Positions 14,101 to 27,900 of a stretch of 64,000 nucleotides of DNA are shown here, in pieces. The notes below the pieces were generated by a model, which was not told the origin of the DNA, did no database searches, and saw only the letters and a list, made by a program, of their open reading frames with translations. Positions within the stretch are counted from its first letter, which is position 1. Every line of letters begins with the position of its first letter. Made by a program: the position numbers and the translations under genes. Source of the DNA: Maylandia zebra (Eukaryota; Chordata; Actinopteri; Cichliformes; Cichlidae); contig NC_135174.1 of the NCBI RefSeq assembly GCF_041146795.1, positions 6,387,878-6,451,877 on the forward strand, given 5' to 3'.

Positions 14101-17100
14101 TTCATAATCAAAATCCTCAGCTACAACAGCTCTGCCGCCGAGTCTGTAAACACTTATAACCACGTGTACCTGAGCAGTCTGTGTAGTTTCGGAGTAGCGC
14201 TGGGTGTTGGAGGGAAGATGTCTCTGTATTTGGCCACCAGACACAGGCCGTACTGTAGGAAGCCGTGAAGAGAGTCCCCAAGTTCCTGTTTCTGATAACA
14301 GAGTGCAACACCTTCCTCAACACTTCTGGCATTGAAAGTCAGCTCCTGGCTTCTTTTAACTTTTTTATTAATGACTATCACAGGACAGAAAAATCATCAT
14401 TAAAGCGAGATGACGAGTAAAAGTAGGTGACATAGTTAGGTTGCATTAGCAGTGAAAGTATGCAGGTCCCTGCGCTGTTAAAGCTCTTCACCTCTTTTCA
14501 GAAATTCTCACAGTAAAGCACATTTGCTTCTGAATTATGCAGCTGTGTGACAGTGAGTTGAGCACTTATACCTGTTGGTAGGGCAGCTCCTGCTGGTGCC
14601 AGTGGTATTCTATACTCGTGAGCTGCTGTAACAGCACAGACGAGTCCACTTCTAAGCTCTGGTACAACTTACTGTACGCCACCCATTTCCTGTCAGGGGC
14701 ACACACATCCACATTTATTCAGAAGCACAACTGAAAGCTGGCACAGCAGTAACAGTGACTAAGGTTAACAGCCGCACTAATGTACTCGAAAGACCATTTT
14801 TAAAGTGAATTTGTTTTTGACACACAGTCTTCTAATTTTGTCTTTAACTGATGTGTATTGGTAAAATCCCAAAATGACGAATGTAATTAGGTTTCAGTTA
14901 CATTTTGTGGGGATTCTTTGACTTGGATCACACTGACTTACAATATGTCCATCATACCTCTGATGCAACATCACTGGAAGCTGATAAATGATAAAAATAT
15001 AGCAATAGATTGATAGATCTAGAGTTTATGATTCTCTTCAGCTAACGCAGGGCTTGTTTTATCTTCTTCTCATATGAAATTTACAACATGTTAAATATGG
15101 TGCTTACGCCAGGTCCTGAAGAAAAGGTGAGAGGTCGTTCTGCGTAGCGTACAGTTCGAGCAGAGTCTGGGCCTCGCCGCACAACTCCCCTTTCCACGGG
15201 GCAGAACTCTGAGAGACACAAAACAAGATCAGAAGGTTAAAGGGAGAGTTCACCCTAAAATCAAATCCAGACATTTTTTAGTACTACTACAGGCCTGTGC
15301 TGCAGTATTGTTTCGATTGTCCATCCGTGCAATTGTTTAAATATAAAGATGAATGTCATGATTCTTTTATAAGGTGTTGCAGGTGCATAAGGGCTAAAAA
15401 GGTGGTTGTAAAGGCAATGTGATGGCATCCTGACATATCCTGCATAATTCAACTTTTGTAGATATAAATGAGATCCTGTCAAATTAAAATGATATGACGC
15501 TTTTATTAAGGCGTGATAGGTGCATAAATACTCAAAACAGGTCATTTTAGCCTGCTGATAAGTGGTTTCCGAGTAATGGGATAGCATCATGATATGACAT
15601 GTGTAATTCAGCTTTTTTCAGATGTAAATCAGACGTTTTTGTCATGTTCTTAAAATGATAAAACGCTTTTATAAGGTGTTGCTGGTGGATAAAGGCTCAT
15701 TGACATCATCAGAAAGGATAATAACATCATGATGGCATCAACATATCTGATATCTCTAAGTGGACTTAGATGAAGGGTGCCAAGTTTGGTTGAGCAACTC
15801 TTGAATGTGTAGTTTGCAGACAGACAGACAGACATTTCCGGTACTACAGTAAGCTTTATTCCTCTAAATATTCTTTGTTGTGAGTTGCTGACTTTTGGAG
15901 ATCCCAGCTGTAAAATTAGTTGTCTTCTTCTGAACAGAATGGCTAAATCCAATCCAATAAAACAAAATAAATAAAAAGGTCACCATCACTGTCTTTCCAG
16001 AAATCCAGAAACAAATAGTGAGAAGTTTCATGCAAGCACTATTTTCTTCCCAACAACCACCAACCGTAATACTTTACAAAAGAATTTGAGGCTTGCTCTT
16101 GTGACAAGATGCGAGCACTGATGGTGCCCCCCTTGGCTGATGGGTAATGTTAGCTAGCTCCACACTCGATGCAGTTGGGTGTAAAGGAAAAGGTTCCTAC
16201 ATGAAACGGTCATAAGAAGGTTTGTGAACTTTTCGAGTGAACTTTGTTTCTATTATCTATTATGCTTCATGGACAGAAAAAGAAACTTATTGAGTTTTTC
16301 AAATTAACTTTTCGTGCTTTGAGCATTAGAGGGGAAGTGGTTAGGGTTAACTACGTAATTAAGCAAAAGTACACATCTTTACGTTTATTTTCTGGTGAAC
16401 TGTCCCTTTAAAGAAGAAAAAGACAGCACGAAGAGAGAGAAATGAGAGACTGATGAAGGATTTTGAGAAGAGCTGAGAGGATGTTTGCCTAACCTGTTGC
16501 TTTGAGATGTAAGCCTGGACAAACTGCTGCAGAATGCCACAGTAGTTGACGTAAGCGCTTCGGCCGGCGCTCAGGGTCCCATCTCTCTGTCAGTCACACA
16601 ACACATAGAAAGTATTTTCTGTTAGACATATAAATGCTATGTTCTCTGTTGTGCAAGAAGCGCAAGTCTCTCCTATTAGAGTATTGTGTCATTAACTTCA
16701 CTGTTATTGAATCCACTTCCTCTTTCTTGAGTAAGTTTAGACATCAAAGAGGTTTCATGAGTGCACATTTCTTCATTTATTCTAACAGAGACGCTCTGTA
16801 AAACTACGCTCTGTAAAACTACGCTCTGTAAAACTACACGGACACTGCAAAGAGGGCATCTTTTTACCCCTTTGTGGATGAACTTGAGGTTAAGGTGGCA
16901 CTGGCCACGATTAGGGTAAGTCTCTGTTCTGGGCTCCAGAGTGTACCAGTTGTCTTCAGTACAGTGGAGCTCCTGTAGTGTGAGGATAGAAAATGGTTAC
17001 TAGACTGGAAAGAGAGCGCTGAGCAAAAACAGACGATACAAAAATAAGATCATTTAATACCTTCAGTTTTATAACGACTTTTCCCAAAAAGTCGTCTGTT

Positions 17101-20100
17101 CCTTTTTCTTTTTTGGCCTCCTTGATCATCCTAAACAGGTACGAGTAGAAACACTTAGCTGTTTTGCATAATCAACTTTTTATGTGTAAGTCACAGAGAA
17201 AGTAGAATACCTTCTTAAATTATTTAGGTTGGTTGTGAACTCCTCTAGTTTCTGTGTGAGTGACACCTCTTCATCTTTGTCCCTGTAGCAGAAAAGGCAC
17301 AGCACAAAGGAATGCAGTGAAAAGACCATTTTATAGGGAATCTAATATGCTCATCTCAAATGCCATATTATTGTTTTTGCACCCTACTAGAGCAGCTTTG
17401 CATGATGGGCAGTTCAAGCTAATCCTTATTAATCCTTTCAGCTAGCCGTCTTTGTGAAATAAACAGTTTTAGCTCATTCTTGCCCCCTTCAAGCACACTT
17501 TGTTCTGATTGGCTGCCTCTCACAAACAAATGTTAGGAACAGCAGGTGGGTGGGGCATCTGTTCTCACAGCTAGAGCTCTGTATGCATGAGAGGACAGTA
17601 GTCTCAAGCCCGAGCTTTGGGCTCACTTGTAGCACAATCTCTTGTTCACCCATCATTTGAGACTTTGACCACATTTAATTTAATTATTGTAACTCCATAT
17701 ATTTGACAGAAGATAAGGAAAAGCATAATTAATTAACTTTAAAACAAACAAAGTGAAGGTTTCTGTTTTTCTCACCACATCTCAAGGTGGAAGCTGGCAC
17801 CTGCAAAATGTCCAAATTCTCTGAAAGGAAGAGAAACAGTAGAAGGTAATGTGGGCGTTTCAATCTACTTCAGCAGAAATGATCAAGAATTGTGACTCAC
17901 AGTATGAACGTTTGGTTCCAGATGGGGTTAAGAGTTTGCTTTTTAATGTCTGTTTGGTAGATTTTATCATGTGATACTGCATCCTTTACGACAGATTTAA
18001 GGGGTTTGGCTCTGGACTGGCGAGTCCGACTCTCCTCCTCATCCTCCATTATAGTGAGCAAACAGTATGGATCACTGAAACCTGTTCAAAACAAACAGTT
18101 TTTGATTAACTCAAGTCACCTCCAAAAAGAGATTAACCATCATAAAAATGTAAACTCAGTAAATTCAAATATGAATCACGTTTGGTAGAGGAGAATGACT
18201 AAAGATTCTTAGAAGGAAGGCACAAGATCTTCACTTCTTTTTTTCTGAGGATAATCATTTTGAGAAAATATGCACATTATAAACTATAGACTATTAACCT
18301 TATCAGGATTTGCAAACAGAGGAACACTAACCATACGACATTAACTAGTCTGGCATTTCGGATTTGTGACAATCATGGCGACAATGAATCAGACCCCAGT
18401 CACACAGGGCTGGAGACTGCTGCATAACCATCTGGCAGTTTAGGGTTGTCTACAAAATAAATCAAATCAAATCGATCCCTGATTCTTCCAGTCCACATCC
18501 CAAAGTTTTCCTTGGGTAAGATGCAGAACCCCATTGGATGAGACTTAACTGAGGAAAAAGATACTATATAAATAGCAGTCTATTTACGAAATTAACCAGA
18601 ATTCTCCAGGAACTACCGCTAACCAATCAGGTCATACACATTTTTCTCTAGCATGGTTGTATCAAGAACATGGCAGACAACAATCCCCCCCACCATCATG
18701 TAAGAAACTTCAATTGTAGCTTACAAGCTAAATGCTAATTTAACAGGCTAAAAAGGTAACAATGACAATGGAAACACGACAATTCTTCAGCATTAAGTTG
18801 CTAGTATTTAATCACATTTTTAGACATCAATCATCATTTTATATCATGAGTTTTGGGGCTTTTAGTTATAATCCACAGTACTGGAAAGATGGCAGCAAAG
18901 AGGCACAATGTTCAGCTTTTCTAAAACATTCCAGCTCAAAAGGGAAAATCTGAAATACCCAAAGTTGCACTTTTTAATGTCAATCCATCCATTACCATTT
19001 GGAAGCTATGTCTGCTTTTGCATTAAATGTATATGATCGTGTTTTTTAGGCACTTTCGGTGTTTGACTTTTTTAGGTGATCACACACAGTAAATTTGATT
19101 GATTAATAACTTTCATAGTATAATTTCTATTTCTTTGTTTTAAAAAAATAAAGAAAGAAAAGAAAGAAAGAAAACCCCCAAACAAAAAATAGTAAGATGA
19201 TGTGCAGTCTGGTCAAGTCTAGCCTAGCTGAAATCAACATCGATATAGAATCTCTGGCTAAAAAAGAAACACATTAAAAGGAGTCTCAATCATCACATCA
19301 CTGAAAAGTGATAACCCCCTCTCTGTACGGGAAAGGCAAGAACTCACCACTGATGTCTTTTCCCAGAATTCCCTTGGCTTCCTTGACAGTGGCCATCAGA
19401 CAATATACTGGGGGCTGGATGGATAAGAGGGTTAGATAATAAAACAACATTAAACAGCATTAACTGTTTAATGTAATATTGTTTGCAGCATTAAACATAC
19501 TGATGACATCATTTCTGCCACAGTAAAGACAGTGGAAAATAGAATTCTTATGACTACTATTAATAGATGTTGGTGGTCTTCAGCATCGCATTTATTGGAA
19601 CAAGTATGCAGACTTCCTTTTCTCACCTCTGTGCTCTGTACTTTCTCCAGCAGACTGTCGTGCTCTGATTCTGTCATAGTGAAAGCCTGGTAGATAGGAT
19701 GGATTGAACAATCATCTAGTTGCACACCAACGCAGTTGGAAAGTTATGAGTGCCGTTATACACGCGTGTACGTTTTTACCTCTCGGATGTACCGTCGAAG
19801 CTGGTCATCTGTGAAAATCTCATTTGAAGACGGTTTCCCCATTTTGTGTGCGATGGTGTACAGTAGCTCCTTATACAGAGGCTTGAGCTTTTAACAGACA
19901 TAATCAGATTGAGAACGTTGTTTGAAAATGCCATTTTATGTGCTGAACATAGTCATACACTGGAAGTGATTATACCTCCATCTCCTTGTGTCTCCTTGCT
20001 TTCTCTTCTGGATTTTCATCTTCTTTAAAATCCTAAAGGAGACACGGGAAAACTATGTTTCCATGATTCTGTTTGATAAATATGGGAATCATGCATAATT

Positions 20101-23100
20101 TTAACCTGAAATTTAAGCATTTAAAACACATGCAGGGTGACTTACCCTCCCTCTCAATTTCCTTGTCAACCCCAGTTTACGTGTATGCACAGGTGAAAAC
20201 TGGAAAGGGAAACACAGAAAACGTCAAAAAGCAGACATGAAAGGAACATTTTAAAACTATACAATGGATTACAATGGATCACAGTGAGTTTCAAGTTAGT
20301 GAAGGTATCGTATCTACGATCTAAAACGTCATCATTTCTGTACAGTGAAAAATATAGATTCAAATTTCTATTTTGTTTTTTGCCTCATGTAGATACCTTA
20401 GTTCTTAGTATCCTATGTAGATACATTTGTATCTAATTACCACAAAGATTCTGCATATTTTGACATTCACTTTTCTTATAGGACGTGTTCTGGTTTGTCT
20501 GCAACTTGATTTTTTTCTTTAGCAATACCTCCAGGTTGAATTCTGAAACACAGTTCTCAACAACTGTTGGAAAGATTTAGATTAAATTTTATACAGACAT
20601 TCATTGTGTACAGAGGGTAACACCGATTGTGCCACCACAGTGTCAAAGCGTTAACCTATTTAGTAAAATAATCCAACATCTATTCACAGACTTATACAAG
20701 ATGTCCAGTGTCCGGCAGCCTCGCCTCTGTCAGTGCGCCCCAGGGCAGCTGTGGCTACAATGTAGCTTGCCATCGCCAGGGTGAATGGGTGAATGACTGA
20801 ATGTAGTGTGAAGCGCTTTGGGGTCCTTAGGGACTAGAAAAGCGCTATACAAATGCAGGCCATTTACCATTTGTGACATTCATTGTTCGAAGAGGATATG
20901 TGCTAGTAACTGTTCCCCTGTTCATGAGGGGACTTTCCTGTACCAAAGCCAGTACAATAACTATGGGAAGGATTGTCCACACATTCAAAGTCTTCTAATA
21001 ACGAGACCTCCTGGCTTTAACATATTCAGTAAAATAGTCCAATATCTACTTGTCACATTGGCAGCTCTTTGAGCAAATTCCCTATAAAAATTCCTGAGAT
21101 TTTGTACATTTTGACATTGTCCACAGAGGACATTTGCTAATGACTTTGAGGACTTTTGAAGGTGCTGTCCTGACAAAGACTGGAAGGATTGAAATGAAAT
21201 TGTGCACAGATGTTCATGGTCCTCAAAAGATGAATTTTACAGATTTATTCTCTAGTATCACCATAATGTAATTTAGCAATTTCTCCCAATATCTACAGGA
21301 CAGACTTGCACAAGGTCTGCAGATGTTAAGTGAAAAGTGCATATTCTTCACGTTGCCTCTACTCGAGCTTCCTCCACCAGTCCAAACATATGTGGGTTAA
21401 TTTCTCTTTGGCAATTCTGGTTTGTAAGTTTGCAATAAACTGGCAACCTGTCCCATGTGTTCCTTGACTTTTCCTTCTTGGAGTTGGGATATGCTCCAAC
21501 CCTTCCCGCATTGGATAAGCAGAACGAAATGGCTATTCTTAAAGGATTTATCGTAATGATTCTGGGGGGGATATCTGACTTTTTCTCAGCCAGTGCAACC
21601 AAGCTGATCTGCAATAAAATTTCTTGACCGCTATCGGAGGGATTAACTTAAAATTTAGTACAACAGTTTTTGTCACAAGAGGATGAAATCTCCACTAGTA
21701 AAAAACTTGGGTACATTTTGTACCAAGTGTAGCATAATGACTTGCGATGGGATTATTTTTCCTCTTGGAACAAAAGCAGCAGCTAAGCTTTGAGAAAGCG
21801 AGAGAGACATCTCAATAGTAACTCAACAAGTTATTGTTCTTTTTACTGATCAATAGATCTTGCATCACATGACTTCTAAAAATGGTGATCATGTATAACA
21901 GAAAGGTAAATTGTGTAGTTGCAGTGTATACTTAATGTAGTCTAAGCACTTTCAGTGGTCAGACTAGAAAGGAACTATATAAATCCATTCCATTATTTAG
22001 CCTTGAGTGGTAATTAGCAATAAACCTGCTAACCATTACACATCTAACTATCTATAAATATGACAGTGTCAACATGCTGAGAACAGTGATACAGAGTCTT
22101 TAGGCTCTGGTCTTTCAGTTTGGCTAGTTTGGTTTAGTTAAATTCCCCCCCCCCCCCGAACACACACAAAAACACACACTGGTTTAGTTCATCACAAGCC
22201 AAGCCAATTGTTTGTGTTTTTTTACCTGTTTGAGTCTTGGTAAGCCATGCTCCTGGAAAAAACAAGGGAAAGGTGCTTATGTTGCACATTTAAATGGATG
22301 TAAAAAAAAGCAACTACTTCAGTTGAATCAAACTGAAACTAACAGGAATTTAAATGTGATCTCAAGTCACTACAGCCTTCGCTACAAGTTCTTCCTGTGC
22401 AAAAAGTACATCAATGCTGGTCTGAAGAAATGCGAGTGCTTCTTTAAAGTTTCTGATAAGGCCTGCCTATGCAAGAGACTTCCTCTGTCACTGATAATGA
22501 AACTGACTTGGAAGCAAAAGCAAACCAACAATCCAGGAAATTCACTTGAAAGGGAATCGTTATAAACATAGTCTGAAAATAATTATGCAGATACACACGT
22601 ACCCAACCTCAACAAACGCACATGCACACGAGTACAGCATTTTCATTATGTACCAATGTAGCAAACCCTTCAAAAGTAAATGATTGCAAAACACTTTTGT
22701 GAAAAATATGTTTAATTCTTCATGATCTGATGTTTCCCCCCCCTAAAATAATAATGAATCATAGTCACAGCATCTCAAAATAGCCATTTGGAGACAGTGA
22801 CTCAACTTCGGATGCAACAACACTGTTGTAGCTGCCATTTTATGTTTTTTTTTTTCTTTTAATTTTTATATAATTACCCTAAAATGCAAAAAAGCTTTGC
22901 TAGTATAACAAGCCACTGAAAACCAAACCAGGAAAATCTTTCAAACCCAGAGCAGAAATATTTGAAGGGATCATCAGTTTGCTTGTGGCCCGATCACCGT
23001 GTAACATAAGTAGTTAATAACTTAAGGAGAATCAAATTTAAATAAATATTGTGTAGCCTACAATCATGCCAACATATTGAAATGCACTGTAGTCCTTACC

Positions 23101-23159
23101 TGTTCAGGTGTTTGCAGTAGATTGTCTCCTTTGTTCGTGGGCTCACTTTGACTTGACAT
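8199..23159 (-). CDS. unc13d: Munc13-4 (unc-13 homolog D), complete gene, about 34 exons
   Basis: The start ATG is at 23159 ([20 protein letters not shown]) and the stop at 8199. Approximate exons, 5' to 3': 23100-23159, 22226-22252, 20146-20199, 19976-20032, 19780-19887, 19627-19686, 19348-19414, 17901-18081, 17768-17823, 17212-17282, 17061-17132, 16869-16973, 16495-16587, 15111-15209, 14574-14693, 14170-14291, 13990-14082, 13845-13901, 13659-13756, 13510-13561, 13281-13412, 12742-12861, 12501-12655, 12318-12413, 12028-12240, 11873-11948, 11512-11589, 11278-11395, 10495-10560, 10322-10415, 10121-10243, 9909-10026, 9596-9816, 8199-8311. Domains are C2A ([19 protein letters not shown]; acidic Ca2+ loops kept, e.g. 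MWDKDEE), the MUN/MHD core ([36 protein letters not shown]) and C2B ([18 protein letters not shown]). Munc13-4 primes secretory-granule fusion with Rab27 and SNAREs in cytotoxic cells and platelets. All exons I translated are open. Confidence 0.95.
8590..9215. repeat. Diverged interspersed repeat in an unc13d intron
   Basis: This 0.6-kb stretch in the last unc13d intron resembles a widespread fish repeat, for example around 8640-8760 and 9110-9170. It is rich in stops in all frames and I cannot name the family. It directly abuts a hAT-like remnant. Confidence 0.4.
9221..9475. mobile_element. hAT-like non-autonomous element remnant
   Basis: The two ends are imperfect inverted repeats: the left end has 'cagcggtgcccaggtccgtg' and the right end near 9440-9473 has 'ggtcggtctgtggtgc' followed by 'ggctgggacggctg'. 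The middle carries 'ggtaccgggccgcg' and a matching 'ggtaccagtactgg'. This resembles a common fish hAT MITE family. Target duplications are not clear. Confidence 0.45.
11640..11865 (+). repeat. Interspersed fish repeat, copy 1 (same family as 52950-53250)
   Basis: The segment shares long blocks with 52960-53220, including the 'gtgggaaggaaaaactccct' block (11742 and 53107), the CAGGAAGAAACC block and 'catctgctgtgacc'-like text. It lies in an unc13d intron. Confidence 0.7.
15340..15710 (+). repeat. Degenerate tandem repeat, about 136-165 bp period, three units
   Basis: A related block ('cttttataaggtgttgc' and variants, followed by a 'ggtgcataa' motif) recurs at 15364, 15500 and 15665. Between them, 'gatggcatc' and 'gtaattcagctttt' variants also recur. 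The units are clearly diverged. The array lies in an unc13d intron. Confidence 0.6.
16791..16837 (+). repeat. Short tandem repeat, 15-bp unit x3
   Basis: The unit ACGCTCTGTAAAACT occurs three times in perfect tandem and is followed by AC. It lies in an unc13d intron. Confidence 0.9.
20712..20873 (-). repeat. Interspersed repeat, copy A (inverse of 47826-47985)
   Basis: Blocks such as 'gtggctacaatgtagct', 'gtgaatgggtgaatga' and 'gcgctatacaaatgcaggcc' are the reverse complements, with changes, of blocks at 47826-47985. This is a dispersed short repeat common in fish. It lies in an unc13d intron. Confidence 0.75.
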
Positions 23160-24751
23160 ATTGATGCGAATCTAAGATCATCAGACTCCTGCCTCGTGAG
23201 CTGCTGAGTCTAGTGTGCGCGATATAGGGAAGCTGAGTGCTTTGGTGTGTTTCGATGAACTGTCACACAGCAGCCGGAAGTCATCACTTCCTGTAGAAGG
23301 TGGTAATGTCAATGACTGTGACTTATGACTTTTTCTTCATCTAGTGCCCTACATTTTGTTTGAATACAAAATACTGGTCTGGCTCCCTGTTACCTTTGCA
23401 TATACAAACATCAACACACACACACACACACACAGTGTTTTACATCTCAGGACATGAGATTTGTTGTAAATCAAGCTTTAAAGGTTACATTCACTGTTCG
23501 CGTTATGAAATAAAATTTATGTCCTGGGAGCAAATTTTCCATAACTTGACAGATGATGAATTAAATAATGAAACTGCGTGTAACATGAGACAGTGCAGCC
23601 TGTCTGTGGAGTGTGGTTAGTTTTACCTGTGTTTATTTAGAATGTTGACTTACTCCATTATACTACTCCACTATGAGTTCATATACGCTGCTCCAAAAAA
23701 CGGTACAGCCGACTAAACCTGTGATATTATTCTCTTGTTTTGCTTCTTGCTAGTGTCCTTGTCACTACTTGTAGCATAAGACAGTATCTGCAGGCTATTT
23801 TGGTTGCACAGGTAATCTAGTTTCTCCAGGAGGGCACATTTAATGCAATCTGAAGAATGTTGAGGAGGTACCAGAAAATTAAATAGCGAGAGCTGGACAC
23901 TGTCTGGTCTACATATTTCTGATCAGACTCCTTGAGTAAGGGGCAAGGTCCTGAGATCATTTAGTGGGATCTGTGTTCACAGACTAGCATTTACAGCTCA
24001 AATGGCATTTGCCTAAGAAATACAGAGTGGTGCCTGTCCAGACACGTCTATATAGCACGCAATGCTAGACTGGCTAATGAGTTGGTGTTTTTTTTTTTTA
24101 ATTGAGAGAAGTTCAGGAGACACTATTTGCAGTATTTTATTATCAGGCAGTTAAAGATTTGGCTTGCATAGCTGTGGACCTCTATTCGGGCAGTCTGCAC
24201 ACGGAGAAGTGAAGCACAATTCCTAATTCAAAGTATATACTTAGACACATGGAAACAAGAAATATTTGTGATTGGCTATTGATGGAGAGATGCCACGGTT
24301 TAGACTCAACATACCCTGATTTGTTCTTCTCGAAGTCCTTCTGGATGGCAGCGGTCATTGTCCTCCACTCAGGGATCTTGTCCTGTCACAATAAAGTCTC
24401 CATGTCTTGTCCACTAGAACCACCTGTTGTCAGACACCCAAAGCCAAGCAGCCTGTCCTATCTGAAACTGTGTTGTGTAAAGGTGAAGCAATTTACTTTC
24501 AACACTCAACTCCTTCCATGCCTCTTTGTTAACCCTTCACAGCTTGAGATTAGTAAAGCTTGTATAATTCTAATGAAGAGTGTATCAACTCTATTATGAG
24601 CGTACAATTGCAACTAATGTTAAAAAGAAACCTTATTTCTAACACTATCAATCACAAAGACATCACATTCTATACAAAACCATATCTTAGTCTTTACTTT
24701 AAGGTACCCTTTCTTAAACTGTTTCAGTAATTGCTTTCACTATATTATATA
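23160..24751. other. Region upstream of unc13d, no gene seen
   Basis: This holds the 5' UTR and promoter side of unc13d, a (CA)n run at about 23414-23433, and anonymous AT-rich sequence. Small ORFs (e.g. 24249-24599, +) have no recognisable motif, no splice context and no homologue I know. Confidence 0.6.
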
Positions 24752-24947
24752 TTCTCTATTTTCAACTTTTTTTTTTTTTTTTTTTTTTTTAATTGAAACA
24801 AATTTCCATATACAAAACAAGTCAAGGATTGTAACAATTTACATTATAAAGATGGTGAAGCAAGTCATCATAACTTTACAGGGAGAAAATAAAAGTTTCT
24901 AGAGTAAAGAAATAAGGAACATAGACCTTTTGACACAGGCAAGAAAA

Positions 24948-27900
24948 TTAGAAGAGCAAGTATTTTTTGATTTTACAGTATAGTACAGCAGTTTTTTTGT
25001 TCATATTTGAAATAAGCTTAAGTGACTTAAAGTATTGACAAAAGTAATTCAAGAAGACGGTAAACATAGGAGAGGCATTCTTCCACTTACATAAATGAAT
25101 GAAAAACTTACATAGCACTATTACAAAATTGACAACATCTGAGATTTCAGAATCCAGATTGTCCATAAAGTAAAGAATATCCTTAGATGTGAAGGCAGGT
25201 ACATTGGAAATTCTGAGTGAAACCCAACAGTGTATTTCAAACCAGAAAGCATTAACATACTGACAAGTGAAAAATAGATGCTCTAGTGTTTCTGGATCGG
25301 AAGAACAGAAAGCACAAGAGTCAGCCTCAAAATTAAACCTTTTATGCAGGAATTCTCCAACTGGATAAATGCCTGATATGATTCTGAAGTGTGTTTCTTT
25401 CATTTTAGGCGCAAGTGGGTATTTTAAGTAAAAAGAAAATGACTTGTCTTTCAATATGCTATCAAGGTCATGTCTGACATTGACATTGTAGTTGCAGAAT
25501 ACTATTTGCTTAAAGGTATTAGAGATGAACTTATTATTAAATTGTTTGTCCTTTATTGAGGTATTACCTATCGTCAGTGAAGGTAAGCATGTTCTTATTA
25601 ATGAATACTTTAAAGTATTTACGATAAGATTTAACAACGGTGTGGGTATCGCTTTACAAACCTTATTATAATTATTAAATGAAATCTCTATTTTATACTT
25701 ATCAATAAATTCTTCATAAGATAGCAAGTTTCCATTTCTATCAAGCAGATCAACAACAAAACATACACCGTTATCATACCAGTCTGATTTAAATAAGGAC
25801 TTCTTATTGATGACTATAACCCTATTATTCCACAACACAGAATTGTGAGGTGAAAAATTGTGGGTGAAAATTAGTTTCCCAAAATTCAAAGCTTGCTTAT
25901 AGAAACTAGACAACTTAAGAGGAAGCTTAGATATTTCATAATCACATCTGAGCAAAAAATCTAACCCCCCGACCTTATTAAAGAGTTTGTTTGGAATATG
26001 GTACCACATAGATTGAGGACAGGAAATGCAGTCTTTTATCCATCTGAGCCTGAATGCAGCAATAATAGATTCAAAGTCTAAAGCTTTCAAGCCCCCATTT
26101 TCATAGTCTTTAACTAATTGTGATTTGCGTATATAATGTGTTTTATTCTTCCAGATAAAGCTGAATATAATAGAATTGGACAGTTTAATCATTTTAGGAG
26201 ATGTAAAAATTGAATAACAGGGGTATATGAGTCTTGAAAGTCCTTCTGCTTTAGACAGTAAGATACGACCTAATATGGATAAATCACGTGTTAACCAATG
26301 ATTAAATATTTTTTTAACTACATTTAATCTAGGAGTTATGTTATTATTCTCTCGATCATTAGTATTTTTACTGATTATTAAACCAAGGTATTTTACCTCC
26401 TCTTTTACTGGTATATTGTTAATAGTATTTTGATTACAGTTGTGTACAGCTAAGATTTCACATTTTTTAAGGTTTAGCGTTAAGCCGGATGCTTTTGAGA
26501 ATGAAAGGATTTTATTAATTGCAGTAGAGACCATATTTACATTCCTTAGAAATAAGGCAGTGTCATCAGCAAATTGACTAATTTTAAATTCTTTATCAAG
26601 AACGTTTATGCCTTCCAGATCTGAAGAGAGTTTGATATAAATGGCAAGCATTTCTGCTGCAACAATAAACAATAACGGGCTAATAGGGCATCCCTGCCGA
26701 ATGCCACGATGAATTTTAAAACTATTAGAAAACCCCTGATTGAGTGCAATACTACTTGTTATATCTCTGTACAACATTTTCATTACACTAACAAATCTGG
26801 GACCAAAACCCACAGCCTCCAGAGCTTTAAATAAAAAATTATGCTCCAAAGAATCAAAAGCTTTAAAGAAATCAAGAAATAAAATAAGGCTATCATGAGG
26901 AATTAAATGATTGTAATCCAACATATCTAATACTAAACGGGTATGATTATGGATATGACGCCCTTTTATAAAGGCTGACTGTGTCTCATCTATTATTTGA
27001 GTTATTCCTGTTTTTAATCTGTTGGCATAGACATGAGCTAATAATTTGTAGTCACAGCAAAGAAGTGTGATAGGTCTCCAGTTATCTAAAAGGATAGGGT
27101 CCTTGTTTGGTTTAGGAAGTAAAGAAATTATTCCTCGTTTCATAGTTGGAGATAGCATCTGATCATTTATACATTCATTAAATACCTCTAGTAATAGATC
27201 TTTAATGTCATTCCAGAAATATCTGTAAAATTCAATCGTGATTCCGTCGGGACCTGGTGATTTACCATTCGCCATTTGGGAAACAGCAGCATCCAATTCA
27301 GCTAAAGTGATTTCAGACTCATTGAGATTTTTAAAGTGTGAGTCAATTTGAGGAATTTTTCCATGGATAGAGCTAAAAAAAGAATTAGTCTCCGAACTGG
27401 AATAATTTGTAGTGTAGAGGGCTGAATAGAACTCTGTGATATAGTTGTTTATAGTCTGTTGGTCTTCAGTCAGGGTATTATTAATTTGTAACTTCATTAT
27501 AGTTTTTTTTGTTTGTCTAGTTTTCTCCAGGTTAAAGAAATAAGAAGAATTCTTTTCCCCCTCCTCAATCCATTTAGCCCTTGAGCGAATGAAGGCACCT
27601 TTTGCTTTGTCTATATAAAGTTCATCTAGTTTGTACTGCAACTGGTTTAGTTCTATAGAGTTTTCCTCTGTCAGATGTGATAAATTGCACAATGAACTTA
27701 TTTGTGCAGTAATTTCAGCCTGTTTCTGTCTCCTTTTATTAGCCATTAATTTTCCTTCTTCACTAGCAATTTTTCTGACATTAAACTTCAACCATTCCCA
27801 TTTACTAGTAGAAGAAAAATCCTCCATTGCTTTTACCTCTCCTATCAATGATTTAATTTTTATACAAAAAGACGAGCTTCGTAAGAGGTTACTGTTAAAC

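Noticed and set aside
22212-22565. 117-aa plus-strand open frame
   Set aside because: It lies across unc13d exon 2 on the opposite strand, has no motif and no splice or polyadenylation context.
24249-24599. 116-aa plus-strand open frame upstream of the LINE
   Set aside because: No recognisable domain; chance length in intergenic DNA.
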